The notes under the pieces: generated by a model
Databases searched by the model: none
Seen by the model: only the letters and a program-made list of their open reading frames with translations
Told to the model about the DNA's origin: nothing
Position numbers and translations under genes: made by a program
Assembly (NCBI GenBank): GCA_009823505.1
Contig: VZQC01005904.1
Span: 230,044-294,043 of the forward strand
Reading direction: 5' to 3'
DNA: 64,000 nt
Origin: Rhizomys pruinosus
Taxonomy: Eukaryota; Chordata; Mammalia; Rodentia; Spalacidae
Shown: one piece after another, positions 21,244 to 32,416 of the stretch
How positions within the stretch are numbered: position 1 is the first letter of the stretch
Layout of the letters: each line of letters starts with the position of its first letter

Positions 21244-21406
21244 ACCTGTGTCATGCAATGCCAGAGGAGGTCAGTAAAAAGCATTGGATCCCCTGGAACT
21301 GGAGTTACAGATGGTTGTTAGCCAACATGTGGGTGCTGGGAATTGAACCCAGTTCCTCTGCAAGAGCAGTCAGTGCTCTTAACTGCTGAGCCATCTCTCC
21401 AGCCCC
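21171..21406 (-). mobile_element. B2 SINE, antisense, with (TG)n
   Basis: Directly abuts the preceding B2. A pure TG run (21210-21240) has expanded in the 3' region of the element. The inner segment is single. Confidence 0.92.
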
Positions 21407-21786
21407 ATAATGCTTATTTGATTAATTTATTATTACTAACTTATTTCTTGCATGTGTTTGCCTTGTTTTTTTCACTAGTCTGCAATGATTCTTCTGTCAT
21501 GTGAAATTTTCTAGATGCATGGGTTTGTTTCTGAATTCTCTGATTTTTTTGTTTGCTACCTCTGTGTCAGTGCTCTACCATCTTTAATCAAGGTTTTATG
21601 TAATTAGTGCTGATGATCATCATCTTCCCAAATTTTACACGTACATACATACCAATTGAGATTTGGGGTGTGATTGTGTTGAGTTTAGAGTCATTAATGT
21701 TCTGTCAAGTCTATTTTCCTCATTCAAGACTGTGGCTAGTCAACCTGTTCATTCCCTGTTCTCTTGTCTCTTTTAGAAATGCTTCA
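21407..21786 (-). mobile_element. Ancient L1, antisense
   Basis: 'tgaattctctgatttttttg', 'ctctgtgtcagtgctctacc', 'gtgttgagtttagagtcatt' and 'aagactgtggctagtcaacc' follow the antisense L1 ORF2 order. Heavily decayed. Confidence 0.5.
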
Positions 21787-22060
21787 GGGGCTGGAGAGAA
21801 GGCTCAGCGGTTATGAGCACTGACTGCTCTTGCAGAGGACCTGGGTTCGATTCCCAGCATCCACCTGGTGGCTAAGAACCATCTTAGGCCAGGCACGGTG
21901 GCACACGCCTTTAATACCAGCACTTGGGAGGCAGAGGCAGGTGGATCTCTGTGAGTTCAAGGCCAGCCTGGTCTACAGAGTGAGTTCCAGGACAGCTGGG
22001 ACTAAAGGGAGACCCTGTCTCAAAAAAAAAAGAAATACTTCAAAGTTTTCTCAAAGAGAA
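21787..22060 (+). mobile_element. Truncated B2 fused to a full B1
   Basis: The first 100 bases of B2 (through 'ggctaagaaccatctt', up to 21888) run without tail into B1 ('ggccaggcacggtggcacac', 'gtgagttcaaggccagcctg', 'gagaccctgtctcaaaaaaa'). Either B1 inserted into a B2 whose 3' half was lost, or the two were joined during retroposition. Confidence 0.9.
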
Positions 22061-22960
22061 AAAAAGCAAACCAAAACATCTTGTACATATGTTGTTAAAT
22101 AGAAGAAGAAATATACTTTGGGCTGCTCATATCAATGAGAACTTTATTCATGTTAAATTTTCTGATTAGTTTACTGACAAGCGACACTGGTACTCATTTC
22201 TGGTATGCCAATTTTATACCCAATATATGTTCTTATATCCAATATATTTCCTACAAAGCAGGACATTTTGGCTTGTGATTCCCTTTTCCCCCTGATTCTT
22301 TTATCTGGTTGTTTTGGTCCGGCTTCCCAGAAACTGATGAATAGAAATATTAATAATAATGGTCATCCTTGTCTCATGCTGGTATTGATGGGCATGGTTC
22401 CAAACTTCACCACTAATTGCAATGTTTACTGTACAGTTTTGATAAATATCTTTTATCATTTAAGAACATCTCCTGTAATTCCCATTTTAAACCCTCAGCT
22501 CATTTTCTTTAAATCTTTTATGTTCTTAAAATAAATTCACTGAAGGCCACAACTTTACCTCCAGGTTCCCTTTCAGTTGTTATTCATGGGCTTGCCACAC
22601 AATACTCTGTTACACCCATTCCATGTACGTTTCAATGTAATTTCCTCTTCCACCTGTGAGTTATTCAGGAGTGAAGTTTGAGTTGTCAAACATCTGATGT
22701 TTCTTAGTTGATGACTTCTACTTTAACTGGGTTGTGCTGAGAGAGTATTATCTGTGTGATTTTGATGAAGTTTAGGTATTTGTACAGTGCTGGGGATCAA
22801 ACCCAGGGTCTCGTGCATGCCATGCATTCTACCAACTGAGCTATGTCCCCAGCTCTAAGTTTAGGTATTTGTAGAGGCCCTTGTGTCCTAGGGTATGTTA
22901 CATTTTAAGTTCTTTGTGTACCTTCAAAGGAAATAGTGACTATCCTTAGTTGTGAAGTTT
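22061..22960 (-). mobile_element. Ancient L1, antisense, with ID insertion
   Basis: 'aataataatggtcatccttg' and 'tctcatgctggtattgatgg' match the antisense L1 segment 'ggcatccttgtcttgtgccggt'. Later 'gagttattcaggagtgaagt' and 'tgggttgtgctgagagagta' continue it. The frame is destroyed. Confidence 0.55.
22786..22857 (-). mobile_element. ID SINE, antisense
   Basis: 'gtgctggggatcaaacccag', 'gtctcgtgcatgccatgcat', 'actgagctatgtccccagct': complement of the tRNA-like ID core. 'agtttaggtatttgta' occurs on both sides (about 22770 and 22858), the target duplication. Confidence 0.85.
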
Positions 22961-22961
22961 T

Positions 22962-23198
22962 GTGCACACATGGGCATGCATACACACAGGCACACACATT
23001 TACACACATATTCACATACACGTGCACAGACACACACAAACATACACAAGCACACATACATATGCATACACACATGCATATACATACATGCAAATATATG
23101 CAAATATACGTATATATACAAGCACACATACACATCTATACACATACATACATATATGCATATGCATACATGTAAACACACACATACATACACATTAG
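22962..23198. repeat. Compound CA/CATA/TATG microsatellite
   Basis: About 235 bp of alternating CA, CATA and ATGCATA units. Produces overlapping ORFs on both strands (His/Thr/Tyr and Cys/Val/Met), all artefacts. Confidence 0.95.
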
Positions 23199-23254
23199 AT
23201 AATACTGCTTTCTTAATTTTTAATTTTAATTTTTAAAATTTATTTATTTTTTAG

Positions 23255-23520
23255 TTTTTTTAAAAGCACTATATATTTTTATTTTATTTTATTTATTTCT
23301 GTATGTATATGAATGTACTGTCTGCATGCAAGTCTGTGCACCCATGTCGTGCAATGCCGCGGAGGTCAGAAGAGGGTGTCAGATTCTCCTGGAACTGAAG
23401 TTCTCCTGGAGTTGGAGTTTCAGACGGTTCTCAGCCACCATGTGGGTGCTGGGGATCGAACCCGGGTCCTCTGCAAGAGCAGTCGGTGCTCTTAACCGCT
23501 AGGCCATCTCTCCAGCCCCC
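23255..23520 (-). mobile_element. B2 SINE, antisense
   Basis: Carries the doubled inner segment ('ggaactgaagttctcctgga', 'gttggagtttcagacgg'), 'ggggatcgaacccgggtcct' and 'ccatctctccagccccc'. Abuts the A-rich tail of the L1 relic. Confidence 0.93.
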
Positions 23521-24112
23521 AATTTTTTATTTATTTTTTAAGGGATTCACAATATAAGAGCACAGTTGTTTTCAGATCACATTAACATTGCTCAGTTTGC
23601 CTTATAATTAGGTAACTGGTGCTAGCATCCACAGATGAGGGATACCATTCATCGCTTGTTTTTCTGGGACTGTTACTTCACTTAGCATGATATCTTCTAG
23701 CTCCATCCATTTACCTGCAAAGTTCATGATGTCATCTTTCTTTACTGCTGTATAGAACTCCATTGTGTAGATGTACTACATCTTCTCTATCCACTTGTCA
23801 GTTGAGGGGTACTTGGGTTGGTTCCAGCTCCTTGCTATTGTGAAGAGAGCTGCAATAAACATGGCTGTGCATGTATCTCTGTGGTAGGATGAGTCTTGTG
23901 GGTATATACCCAGGAGTGGTATGGCTGGGTCAGGTGGCAAGCTCATTTTGAGTCTTCCAAGGGTTCTCGACACTGTTTTCCATGGTGGCTGTACGAGTTT
24001 ACGTTCCCACCAGCAGTGGATGAGTGTTCCCCTTTCCCCACAACCTCTCCAGCACTTGGTCTTTCATATGCTGGTAATTTTTTCAATAGTGTAAAAACGA
24101 TTCATTAGTTGG
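23521..24112 (-). pseudogene. L1 ORF2 C-terminus and 3' tail, antisense
   Basis: On the minus strand, 23973-23776 encodes a stretch with LKMSLPPDPAIPLLGIYP and FIAALFTIARSWNQP, the conserved C-terminal block of L1 ORF2 downstream of the reverse transcriptase. It continues through the 'YPSTDKWIEKM' block before a stop where intact elements keep coding. Upstream sequence is frame-broken and 5' truncated near 24112. After the ORF end only about 100-170 bp of 3' UTR remain before an A-rich tail at 23521-23540, much less than follows the related copy at 33.7-34.3 kb. Confidence 0.85.
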
Positions 24113-26185
24113 CGAAGTCAGATGTGTCAGGAATCTTCTTTCTACCTGTGATTCTGTCTCTCTGTTTCCTGTCTCTGTGTGTGTTCAATGGCCTCTGAAT
24201 GGACCCAGGGCTGGCATCTGTGGAGCATGCAGTCCCATCCTTACATCTTCAGCCTTTCTGTACAGCCTTAGATGGTGTCTTTCTCTCCAGCAGTATTTGA
24301 GATGAGTTTCCTCCTATCTGCCCATAGTCTCTTGTTATTGTTTTTTCCTTCCTGCTATTCATCTCTGTGACTTATGAGTAGCAGCAAGAAACTGGATGAG
24401 TCAGAGTGTGTGGGGACCTTGCCTAGCACACCAGGGAGGCCCCTGCCCCAAGCACTGGGTGCCTTGTAGGCTGAGAGCAGCCACATGGCTGGCACTTAAT
24501 GGCTATTTCTTGAATAAAGAGAAGTCTTAAGGTCAATTGTATTCTATTTTCTCACTTGATGTTGCTGAGTAACTATTCTCTGCCTGTCCCTGGGATCACG
24601 CAGGGAGCAGAATTCAGGTCCCTGGAAGAGATGTTCCTTCTACCATGAAAGGTGCCTCAACTCCCTTGTCACACGATGTCAGCTATGATCGGAGCACCCA
24701 CATTGGCAGGGTCCCAGCATTGCCTTTTGGCAACAATTAGGTGACACCAGTTAGTGGCTGTCCCTGTGCATAAACAATTCACCTACCTTTACTGGGACCA
24801 GACTAGTGAAGGCAAAGAAACAAAATTCCAGGAGACATTCACATATGGGAGCCAGCTCCATTCTTGTCAGGACCCTGACAGGGAGTTTTCCTTAAATGAT
24901 GTGCCCTGGGCAACCAGCTGGCTTTTTTATTTTTTTATTTTTGTATGCGTATGAATGAGACCAGCTGCGTTGCACATAAGGTAGGATGGGTCAGGATTCA
25001 GAAATTATTCTATGTAATTAGTCAAAAATTGCTTCTAACACGACTTCCTGGTGTGTGGTGAAGCCTTCAAGGAGAGTATATAAGAATGTGGCCATTGGCC
25101 TTGAGCTGAGGTTGAAGCCAGGACACAGGACACAGGGAAGTGCTGTGGTAGAAGGGCCGGGGCTGGGAGCCCCTCCTGCCCCTGCACAGCCCCACTCTCC
25201 CAGAGGCTGTGTCCCCCACCCGTCAGCCCTCTTTATTGTTATCAATCTGAGGGAGAGAGGCTGTTATTTCACAGCGGAGATAAAAGTTAATCACAGATTA
25301 GAACTGCCTGGAAAAATAGGAAAATATCGATGACTTCATTCACCTGAGTTCCCGCCTGGGGGAAGTGCTCTGTAGTGGTCAGACCTGCTCAGCCAGTTCT
25401 TGCTCTTTAAAACACAGGCCCAGACTCAAACAAAAGCCTGGCCCCATGAATAGGAGGCATTCATTGGCGGTTCTGAGTCACCCTGCGGACCTACTGCGCA
25501 CCCTTGTCTAGACTGAGGACTGCAGCAGCTCTCTGTTTACTCTCCCTGCTGCCTTTTCACTGGACTTAGCCCATCACCCTTCCACCGACCTCCCTCTCTC
25601 ATTACAACCCTTATCTGGCGGCATATCACCCTCGGAGACTCCCAAACAGAAAGCTAGACAAGCAGCACAGACAGCGGTTACCAAACACCAGTGCCCCTGG
25701 TGTTCGGGGGCGGGGTGATTTCTCAATTCTGGCCATCCTGGTTGAACAGGAGGGAACTTATTCCTTGAGGGAACACGAACATGGGGTAAAATTCAAGCCG
25801 AGTCTGAAATAAAAGTGGAATGGGTTTTTAAGGTTGGTGCCAAGGTGTTAGGTGGTACCTAGGGGACCAATGTAGCTGAAAGCGGACTTGCTATGTTTAT
25901 GGGGCACGGGCTGGGGCTCCCAGGCCGCCCGGGCGTGGGTACTCAGCCTCACCTCCTGGGAGGATCCCATCCCACGCTGAAGCTGTGAGCTGACTCCAGA
26001 GAAGAGGCATCTCCGAAGCACAGATGATCCCAGCCCTTGCTCTCAGTTTGAACTGCAGCAGGGCTGCAACACCTGCCCAGAACCAAGAGAAGCCACCTAG
26101 AAGATTGGAGGGGCCAGCAAGTGAGCTTTGATTAGGCAGCTAGAGGTGATTAAAGCCAGGAAAAGGAGAGTGACACACAGGACAG
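24113..26185. other. Unique sequence, no gene seen
   Basis: Mostly unique. A short B2-like tail (24918-24958, antisense) and an L2/MIR-like 3' end (about 24440-24520) are possible. 25250-25335 has clustered motifs ('ggagataaaagttaatcaca', 'aaatatcgatgac') that could bind GATA, HNF1-like and ONECUT factors, but motif presence alone proves nothing. Confidence 0.45.
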
Positions 26186-26264
26186 AACTGGAGATGTGGC
26201 TTAGTTGGTAGAGTGCTCACCGAGCATTCCGGAAGCCCTGGATTCAGTTCCTAGCACTGGGGAA
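26186..26264 (+). mobile_element. ID SINE
   Basis: 'aactggagatgtggcttagt', 'tggtagagtgctcaccgagc' and 'ggattcagttcctagcactg' give the ID A and B boxes. The A-rich tail is short. Confidence 0.75.
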
Positions 26265-26382
26265 GGTGAATGTGTGGCGCATGCAGGCAGTTCCGGCTTA
26301 GAACACGGGGACAAGAGAGTCAGGTGAGCACACTGTCCAGGCTGGCTGTCTCTGCACCCCCTCAGAATGGGCTCCTTTATAA

Positions 26383-26658
26383 AAGTTGGTTATGGGGCTG
26401 GAGAGATGGCTCAGCGGTTAAGAGCACTAACTGCTCTTGCAGAGGACTCAGGTTTGATTCCCAACACCCACATGGCGGCTAAGAACCGTCTTTAATTCCA
26501 CTTCCGGGGGAATTCGACGCCCTCTTCTGACCTCTGAGGCATTGCATGACACGGGTGCACCAACCTACATGCAGACAGTACACTCATACACATAATAAAT
26601 AAATAATAAATTAAAAAGTAAATAAAAAAAGAAAGGTAATTTTTTTTTAAGTTGGTTA
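26383..26658 (+). mobile_element. B2 SINE, 10-bp TSD
   Basis: Body 26393-26648, single inner segment. Flanked by 'aagttggtta' at 26383-26392 and 26649-26658. Tail contains AATAAATAAATAATAAA. Confidence 0.94.
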
Positions 26659-29177
26659 GATACCAATGTGTCCCAGTTCCTTCCAGAACCTTCCTTCTAT
26701 GTACTCCCATGCTCATGGGACTTTTATCCTTGGACCTCATCTCCCATCTTATTCTGGCTCTGAGACACTCACCTTTTGGATTACCCCCCCCCAATCTGGC
26801 ACACATGGAGAATGGCCTAGAGGGGAGAGATGAGTTGCAGGAGGCTTTGGGTGGATGAGGCAGCTTTGATGATGGGTTTCGATGTTATCAGCATTGTTAT
26901 CAAGTGAGAAATCTCAGAATTAGAGAGTTCAGGGGACCAAGGACAGAGATAGCCCAGAGTGTGTGGACATCTCAGGGGCAGAGGTGGTTCAGGATCTGAA
27001 TTCAGAGGTGACCTCAGGCAAGACAGGAAGGTGGACACCCTCCACAGTGAAGAGTCAAGGAATCAAGTTTCAGACAAGAAGTCCTATCAAGGCTGCTCCT
27101 TCCTTATCACTAGAACACATCACTGTTCCGGAGACCCCGTGCAGCACCAGTATAGGAACCAAGTGTTGCCATAAGACAGTGTCCAGGAGACCAACTTCCT
27201 CCACATGAGGACAATGAACGGAATACTGGGGTCCAGGTGTGTCTATATTTTAGGGACTTGGGGCGGGGGGACTATGCTGGATTCGGAAGGTGACTATTTC
27301 TTTCCAAAGAAACAATATGCTTACTCCTAGTGACCCCTAAAGCTAATGACAGACTGGCCTCCCCTAAGGAAGAGACTTGCCAACTAAGAGCATGTCCTGG
27401 ACCTTGTGTGCATGTCCTGCAAGCCATGGGGATCCATGTCTCACTTGGGCTCCTTCATAAAATATCTCCGTGGTTCAGCGCGTGCTCTGCTGTAACTCCC
27501 GCTCACCTCTCCACTGAGAGTGTGCTGGGGTGACAAGGGGGTGCAGCAACTGGAGGCTGTTGGGGGAGGTGGGAGCCAGACTGGATTTCCAGCTTGCAGA
27601 TCGCCTCCTGCCAGAAGCCTGCTGCTCCAGCAAGACCCAACCATCATAAAAGCAGACAGGTAAACGCATTGTACAGATTTTTACAAAAGAATAACAGCAC
27701 TTGTCACAGGTGTGGGCGGGAGGCCTGCACTCTTCTGAGAAGTGGAGTAAATTTCCTCTCGTCCCAGCTGTTACTGGGCCTGGCCTACTGTTCCCAACTC
27801 CATATGCATGCCTGAGCCAGGTGCTGTGTATCTGTGTTGGAAGTGTCATGATTATTTTGATTTTCAGTGATGAAATGGCACACCCTTCCAGAAGGGATGT
27901 CCAATCGAAATGAAATAACACCTTGGGGGCAGGGGTGCCTAGTGTGGTTCCAACATACAGCAGGGGCTTAGCCAGGGCCTCCTTCCCAGGAAGCCTAGGC
28001 CTTCTAAGAGAACCATGACTGGAAGGGATGGGACTTCACTTTGGGCTGGTGTAAACGTGGACCACAGGCCCACACCACGTGCCTCCAGCACAGCATTCCC
28101 GAGCCACTAGGGAAGCTCAGGACCTTTTCTAGGAACACCACTGTGTCTGCCAGTGACTGACAGACACCTCCCATTAGTTGCACCCCAAGGCATCCTGAGG
28201 TCAGGGCCAGGTGGTCTTTGTCTTGGGACCCCAATGCAGGGCTTGGTGCCGGAAGGAATGCTGGGTAAAGGTATGTCATTAAAGGAATAAAGAGATGTGC
28301 AGATGAGGAAGGAGGGGAGGGAAGGAGGGCGGGATGGAGAGAAGGAGGACAAAGTAGATGAAACAAAGTCAATGGTGATGGTTTCTCCTTCTACAAGTGG
28401 AGTCTCTCATTTGACTCTTTCCAAACAGAATTTCACATTTCACCATCCATCATCAGAGAGGGCAGTAGAATGCCCCTCGGCCCTGTATGACTGACTTGTA
28501 CACAGTGAGGCAGATGTTGTGAAGTCCATCCTCCCAGGTCCTGGTGGTGGGGTGCTGCATGGCACCTCAACTCAAACGGAGGGTTCCCTACTCTTCTGTC
28601 CCATTCTCCACCTACACCCGTGGGGCTGGGGCAGGACTGTGAACACTCTGGTACTCCCGCCCTGCTGCCTCCTTGTCCTGGCTCTGACCTCGCTGCCCTC
28701 TCTCTTCTACTGAAAGTTCTGTGTGTGCTCAGCTTCGCAGGAAAGGGGTCCTGGGTCACTGGCTAAGCAAGTCCTGCCTGGGAGATGAAGGTAACTTTTT
28801 CTTTATTGTTACATAGTCAATAAATCACAAGCACTTGCTAGAAACAGTTTGTGCACCTAGATAAAGTGGGAGTCTCCCTGTAACTCTTTTCTCTGCCCTG
28901 ATGTTTTCTGTCTGTGAACTGGCTGGCCATCTCCTTTATTCATTTGTCTATTTGGTTGGTTTTTGATTTGTTTTGTTTTTCTTGCTGATTAATTGGAGTT
29001 CTTCACAGGGCCTGGATAACAAGCTAGAATTTTGAGATATTTTTTATTGAAGTTTGTGCATTTAGTACAATATTTCTCTGTCCAATTTAGACTCATTCCC
29101 CCTTCCATGCCCCCTACCCCACCTGAGTTCATGCATTCTGCCCTGTACAGGGTGAGAGGTATTTCAATTTTATTCTT
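26659..29177. other. Unique sequence, no gene seen
   Basis: Short ORFs on both strands (for example 27475-27921 minus and 28004-28372 minus) overlap each other and carry no domain. C-rich and GGGA-rich patches occur (26787-26795, 28305-28350). Confidence 0.45.
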
Positions 29178-29250
29178 CTGAATTTTGTTTTGAGACAGGG
29201 TCTTGCTAGGTAGCCTCAAGTCTCCCAAGGGTTAAAATTACAGATGTGCC
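29178..29250 (-). mobile_element. B1-like SINE fragment, antisense
   Basis: 'tttgttttgagacagggtct' followed by 'tgctaggtagcctcaagtct' and 'aaattacagatgtgcctcc': the B1 complement with its middle deleted. Confidence 0.6.
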
Positions 29251-29269
29251 TCCAAGAATCTGTATGTAT

Positions 29270-29350
29270 ACACATATATTTATATGTCTGAATAAATGTG
29301 TATACATGCACATATATATATCACACATATACATGCACACACATAGTATG
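29270..29350. repeat. TATA/CACA-rich simple repeat
   Basis: Interrupted 'tatacacatatatttatatg' and 'cacatatatatatcacacat' units. Confidence 0.8.
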
Positions 29351-29565
29351 TCACAAATGTCTTCTTCCCTATTGCCCGTCTTGATCTCAGTTTGTAGCTA
29401 TTTCTAGCTTTCAATCAATGGTTTTGTCTTCTGATGAAGGCAGACTTATTACTCTTTCCCATTTACACTTGTGATTTATCCTGCTCAAGACCTGTCCTGT
29501 TTCTACCCCAAGCTTGCAAACTCATGCTCACACACCTCCTCTTAGGTTTAATTTTAAAAGTTTAT

Positions 29566-29626
29566 TTTTTTTTTTTTTTTGCGGTTCTCAGCCTCAGCCT
29601 TTAACGGCTGCGCTTTCCCTCCAGCC
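29566..29626 (-). mobile_element. B2 SINE 5' remnant, antisense
   Basis: A T-rich run followed by 'gcggttctcagcctcagcct' and 'cgctttccctccagccc' keeps only scraps of the B2 complement, directly before a B1. Confidence 0.5.
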
Positions 29627-29778
29627 CAGCATGGTGGCGCTCGCCTTTAATCCTAGCACTTGGGAGGCAGAGGCAGGCGAATCTTTGTGAGTTCAACCCC
29701 AGCCTGGTCTACACAGTGAGTTCCAGGACAGCTGGGGCTACAGAGAGACCCTGTCTCAAAAAGACCAAAAAAAAAAAA
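29627..29778 (+). mobile_element. B1 SINE
   Basis: 'agcatggtggcgctcgcctt', 'taatcctagcacttgggagg', 'ccagcctggtctacacagtg', 'gagaccctgtctcaaaaa' plus an A tail. Good B1 match. Confidence 0.93.
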
Positions 29779-29784
29779 AGTATT

Positions 29785-29988
29785 TTTTGAGACAGAGTCT
29801 CATGTAACCCCGACTGGCCTCAAATGCACTGCGTGGCTGAGGATGACCCTGAACTCGTGGTCCTCCTGCCTCTACCTGCTGAGTGCTAGGAGTCTAGGTA
29901 TGGCCACCACAGCTGGATTCTGTAGTGCTGGGGATGGGACCCGGGCTTCATGGACGCTACCACCTGGGCTACTCCCCAACCCCCCGTG
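29785..29988 (-). mobile_element. ID_B1-type composite SINE, antisense
   Basis: A B1-like part ('tttttgagacagagtctcat', 'gatgaccctgaactcgtggt', 'gctgagtgctaggagtctag') is followed by the ID complement ('gtgctggggatgggacccgg', 'acctgggctactccccaacc'). Same order as the ID_B1 copy near 1.3 kb, inverted. Confidence 0.7.
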
Positions 29989-30410
29989 CTTCCTTTCCGG
30001 GCTTTGGTCTTGCTTCGATGCACAATCCATGCCCTGTTTTACCTACTCATGTCCTTGCTCTCTGCTGTGACTCTGCTCCAGTGGGCTCCTCTTCAGGGGA
30101 ATTTTGAGGGAGTTCTTGCTGTGGAGTATCAGGAACTTCTTTTCTATCAATTCTTGGAAATGTTTTCTATTTGCTGCTGGCTGTCTGGTCTTCCTTGCTG
30201 CCCAGGTGGAGGTGTGGAGGCCTCCAGGGTCAGACCAGAGGTTGTTTTTTGAGCCAAGTCTGGCTTTATCTCTGCTCACTATTTGCGAACTCCTGTGAGA
30301 ATTCTGCCAGAGACAAGTATCAGATGGGCCCTTCTGTCATTTACTCTGCTCTTTGGAAAGCTAGAGCCTTGTTCGGCTTTGCTCTTCTGGCACCTCTGAG
30401 AGTGACTGGT
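29989..30410. other. Unique sequence, no gene seen
   Basis: Short overlapping ORFs only, with no family motif. Confidence 0.5.
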
Positions 30411-30689
30411 GCCTGTCTGATCTTTTTTTTTTTTTAATTTTTTATTTATTTTTGTATGTGTATGAATGTACTGTCTGCATGTAGGTCTGTGCACCCGTGT
30501 CGTGCAATGCTGTGGAGGTCAGAAGAGGGTGTCGGATTCCCCTGGAACTGGAGTTCTCCTGGAATTAGAGTTTCAGACGGCTCTCGGCCGCCATGTGGGT
30601 GCTGGGGATCGAACCCGGGTCCTCTGCAAGAGCAGTCAGTGCTCTTAACCGCTAGGCTATGTCTCCAGCCCCAGCCTGTCTGATCTTTT
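30411..30689 (-). mobile_element. B2 SINE, antisense, 16-bp TSD
   Basis: Body 30427-30673 with the doubled inner segment. Flanked by perfect 'gcctgtctgatctttt' at 30411-30426 and 30674-30689. Confidence 0.96.
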
Positions 30690-30835
30690 GCTGACCAGCC
30701 TCCCCAACTAGGAACATCCAATAGCGAGAAATGCAGGGGGGAAAAAAATCCCTTTCTGCTGAGAAAATAAAGTACAGGAAAAAAAAAAGTGGTCTCATAC
30801 AGATTTAGACTCCCTTTTAAAAATATTTATTTTTT

Positions 30836-30915
30836 CAGGGCCAGGCTGGTCTACAGAGTGAGCTCCAGGCCAGTTGGGACTAAAGGGAGACCCTGTCTCA
30901 AAAATACAAAAAAAA
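30836..30915 (+). mobile_element. B1 SINE, 5'-truncated
   Basis: Begins at 'gggccaggctggtctacaga' and runs to 'gagaccctgtctcaaaaata'. The left half is missing. Confidence 0.85.
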
Positions 30916-30929
30916 ATTATTTTATTTTA

Positions 30930-31128
30930 AATTATGTATATATGGGAGGGGTTACACACCTGTATGAGTTCAGGTACCCTTGGAGTCTAGAAGAGGGTGT
31001 CAGATCCCCTGAAGCTGGAGTTATAGATGGCTGTGAGCCACCTATCATGGGTTCTGGGAACTGAACTCCAGTCTTTTGGAAGAGCAGTGTGTGACCCTAA
31101 CCACTAGGCCATCAGACTCTCCAGCCCC
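30930..31128 (-). mobile_element. B3 SINE, antisense
   Basis: 'gttacacacctgtatgagtt', 'caggtacccttggagtctag', 'aagagggtgtcagatcccct', 'gggttctgggaactgaactc', 'catcagactctccagcccc': the B3 complement, diverged. Confidence 0.75.
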
Positions 31129-31784
31129 AGCTTTAGACTCTTCTTTCCTCGGCTGGATTACTAGGATTATAATGTCAAATCCCACATACCATTCACTGCG
31201 TGTTACAACTGTGCAACTATCTTCAGCTTCACGTCCATGGAACACAGATGTTGTTATGGTGGAGACATGGGACACTGCATCCCGTTGTAAGCCCTGCTCT
31301 GACAGGTCAGCCACGCTTGTCTTTCCCACTCCTTGAGGTCTTTCCTGGCTAATCCTCCGCTTCCTCTTGCAGATTTTAAAGCCCTATCTGCCTACAAAAA
31401 GCAAAGTGGCTCAGTTGCTTCTAAATAATACATAAAATGGAAAGTCCACTTGCTGATCATGGAGTGTATTCTCTACTCTAAACATGGCCCGACAGGGAGC
31501 GTGTGAGAAGTCAGCCATTGGCTGTGTCACCCTCCATGGTGAAGGTTGAACCTTCTCTGAAGTTGCATCCTAGAAGTGCATCTTTGACCTCTGGTAACCG
31601 TTCCAGGGCGACTGCTCCCTGAAGGCACATGTGTCAAAATGACTGACAGTAGGTGGAGTCAGAAGTCAGGGGTGAGACTACTCAATGCTCCTCCCCTTTC
31701 TTGCTCTGGCATCTTGGAGGAAGGTAGGGTCCTTTCCCCTCTCTGGGCTTCAAAGCTTTCTTATTTGAAAAATGGAAAGTGTCT
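31129..31784. other. Unique sequence, possible MIR scrap
   Basis: 'ggcttcaaagctttcttatt' and 'tgaaaaatggaaag' near 31745-31780 may be a MIR core remnant. No gene was seen. Confidence 0.45.
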
Positions 31785-32068
31785 GCTAGAGTTTGGATCT
31801 GGAATGTTCCCTCAAGGTCAATGTGATAAAGGCTTTGTCTTGGCTGGTGGTAACAGAAACTTTAAGAAGTGGGGCCCTGTGGGAGGAAGTTGGTCATCCA
31901 AAGCATAAGCTTGATGGCGTCACCTGGCCTTGGCCAACATGGTTCTCTTGACTTCTCATGGTTTTACTATAATATATTATGCTATCACAGGCCCAGATAA
32001 ACCTTCCTTCTTTATAAATTGTTTACTTCAGGAATTTTGTCAGAGAGACAGAAAGCTGACTAGCATAA
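31785..32068 (+). mobile_element. MaLR-type LTR, sense
   Basis: 'tgctagagtttggatctgga', 'aatgttccctcaaggtcaat', 'aagaagtggggccctgtggg', 'ctgactagcata'. The order matches MaLR (MLT1/MST-like) LTRs. Immediately followed by another LTR in the opposite orientation. Confidence 0.7.
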
Positions 32069-32416
32069 TCTTAGTCTATTTTCTACTGCTATTACAGACT
32101 ATGAAATTTATAGAGAAAAGAAATTTATTTTGCATGGGTCTGGAGGCTGGAAAAGCCAAGCCCCAAGGGTCACAAGAGAACACATCTGAACTATGTCATC
32201 AAAAGGTGGAAGACAGACAGGGAAGGAGAAGCCCAGATGCCAGCAAGAACTCTGTAAGAACAACAGCCCCAGACTGACCACCTTACTTCTGCTTAGGGCA
32301 ACTCTCTCCATCCACTCATGAGGATGGCACCCTTACAGTCTAAAAGAGCTCACCCACTAATATCATAATGATGTCAATCAAATGTCAATATGAGTTTGAG
32401 AGAAGATACTCAAACT
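32069..32416 (-). mobile_element. MaLR-type LTR, antisense
   Basis: 'cttagtctattttctactgc', 'gggtctggaggctggaaaag', 'ctcatgaggatggcaccctt', 'ttgagagaagatactcaaac' follow the complement of a MaLR LTR. Tail-to-tail with the preceding LTR, with no spacer I can see. Confidence 0.7.

Noticed and set aside
22905..23236. Five overlapping His/Thr or Cys/Val ORFs
   Set aside because: Translations of the compound CA/CATA microsatellite.
25070..25110. 'tatataagaatgtgg' with nearby 'ccattgg' as a promoter
   Set aside because: TATA-like and CCAAT-like strings are common by chance in AT-rich DNA. No downstream transcript features were seen.
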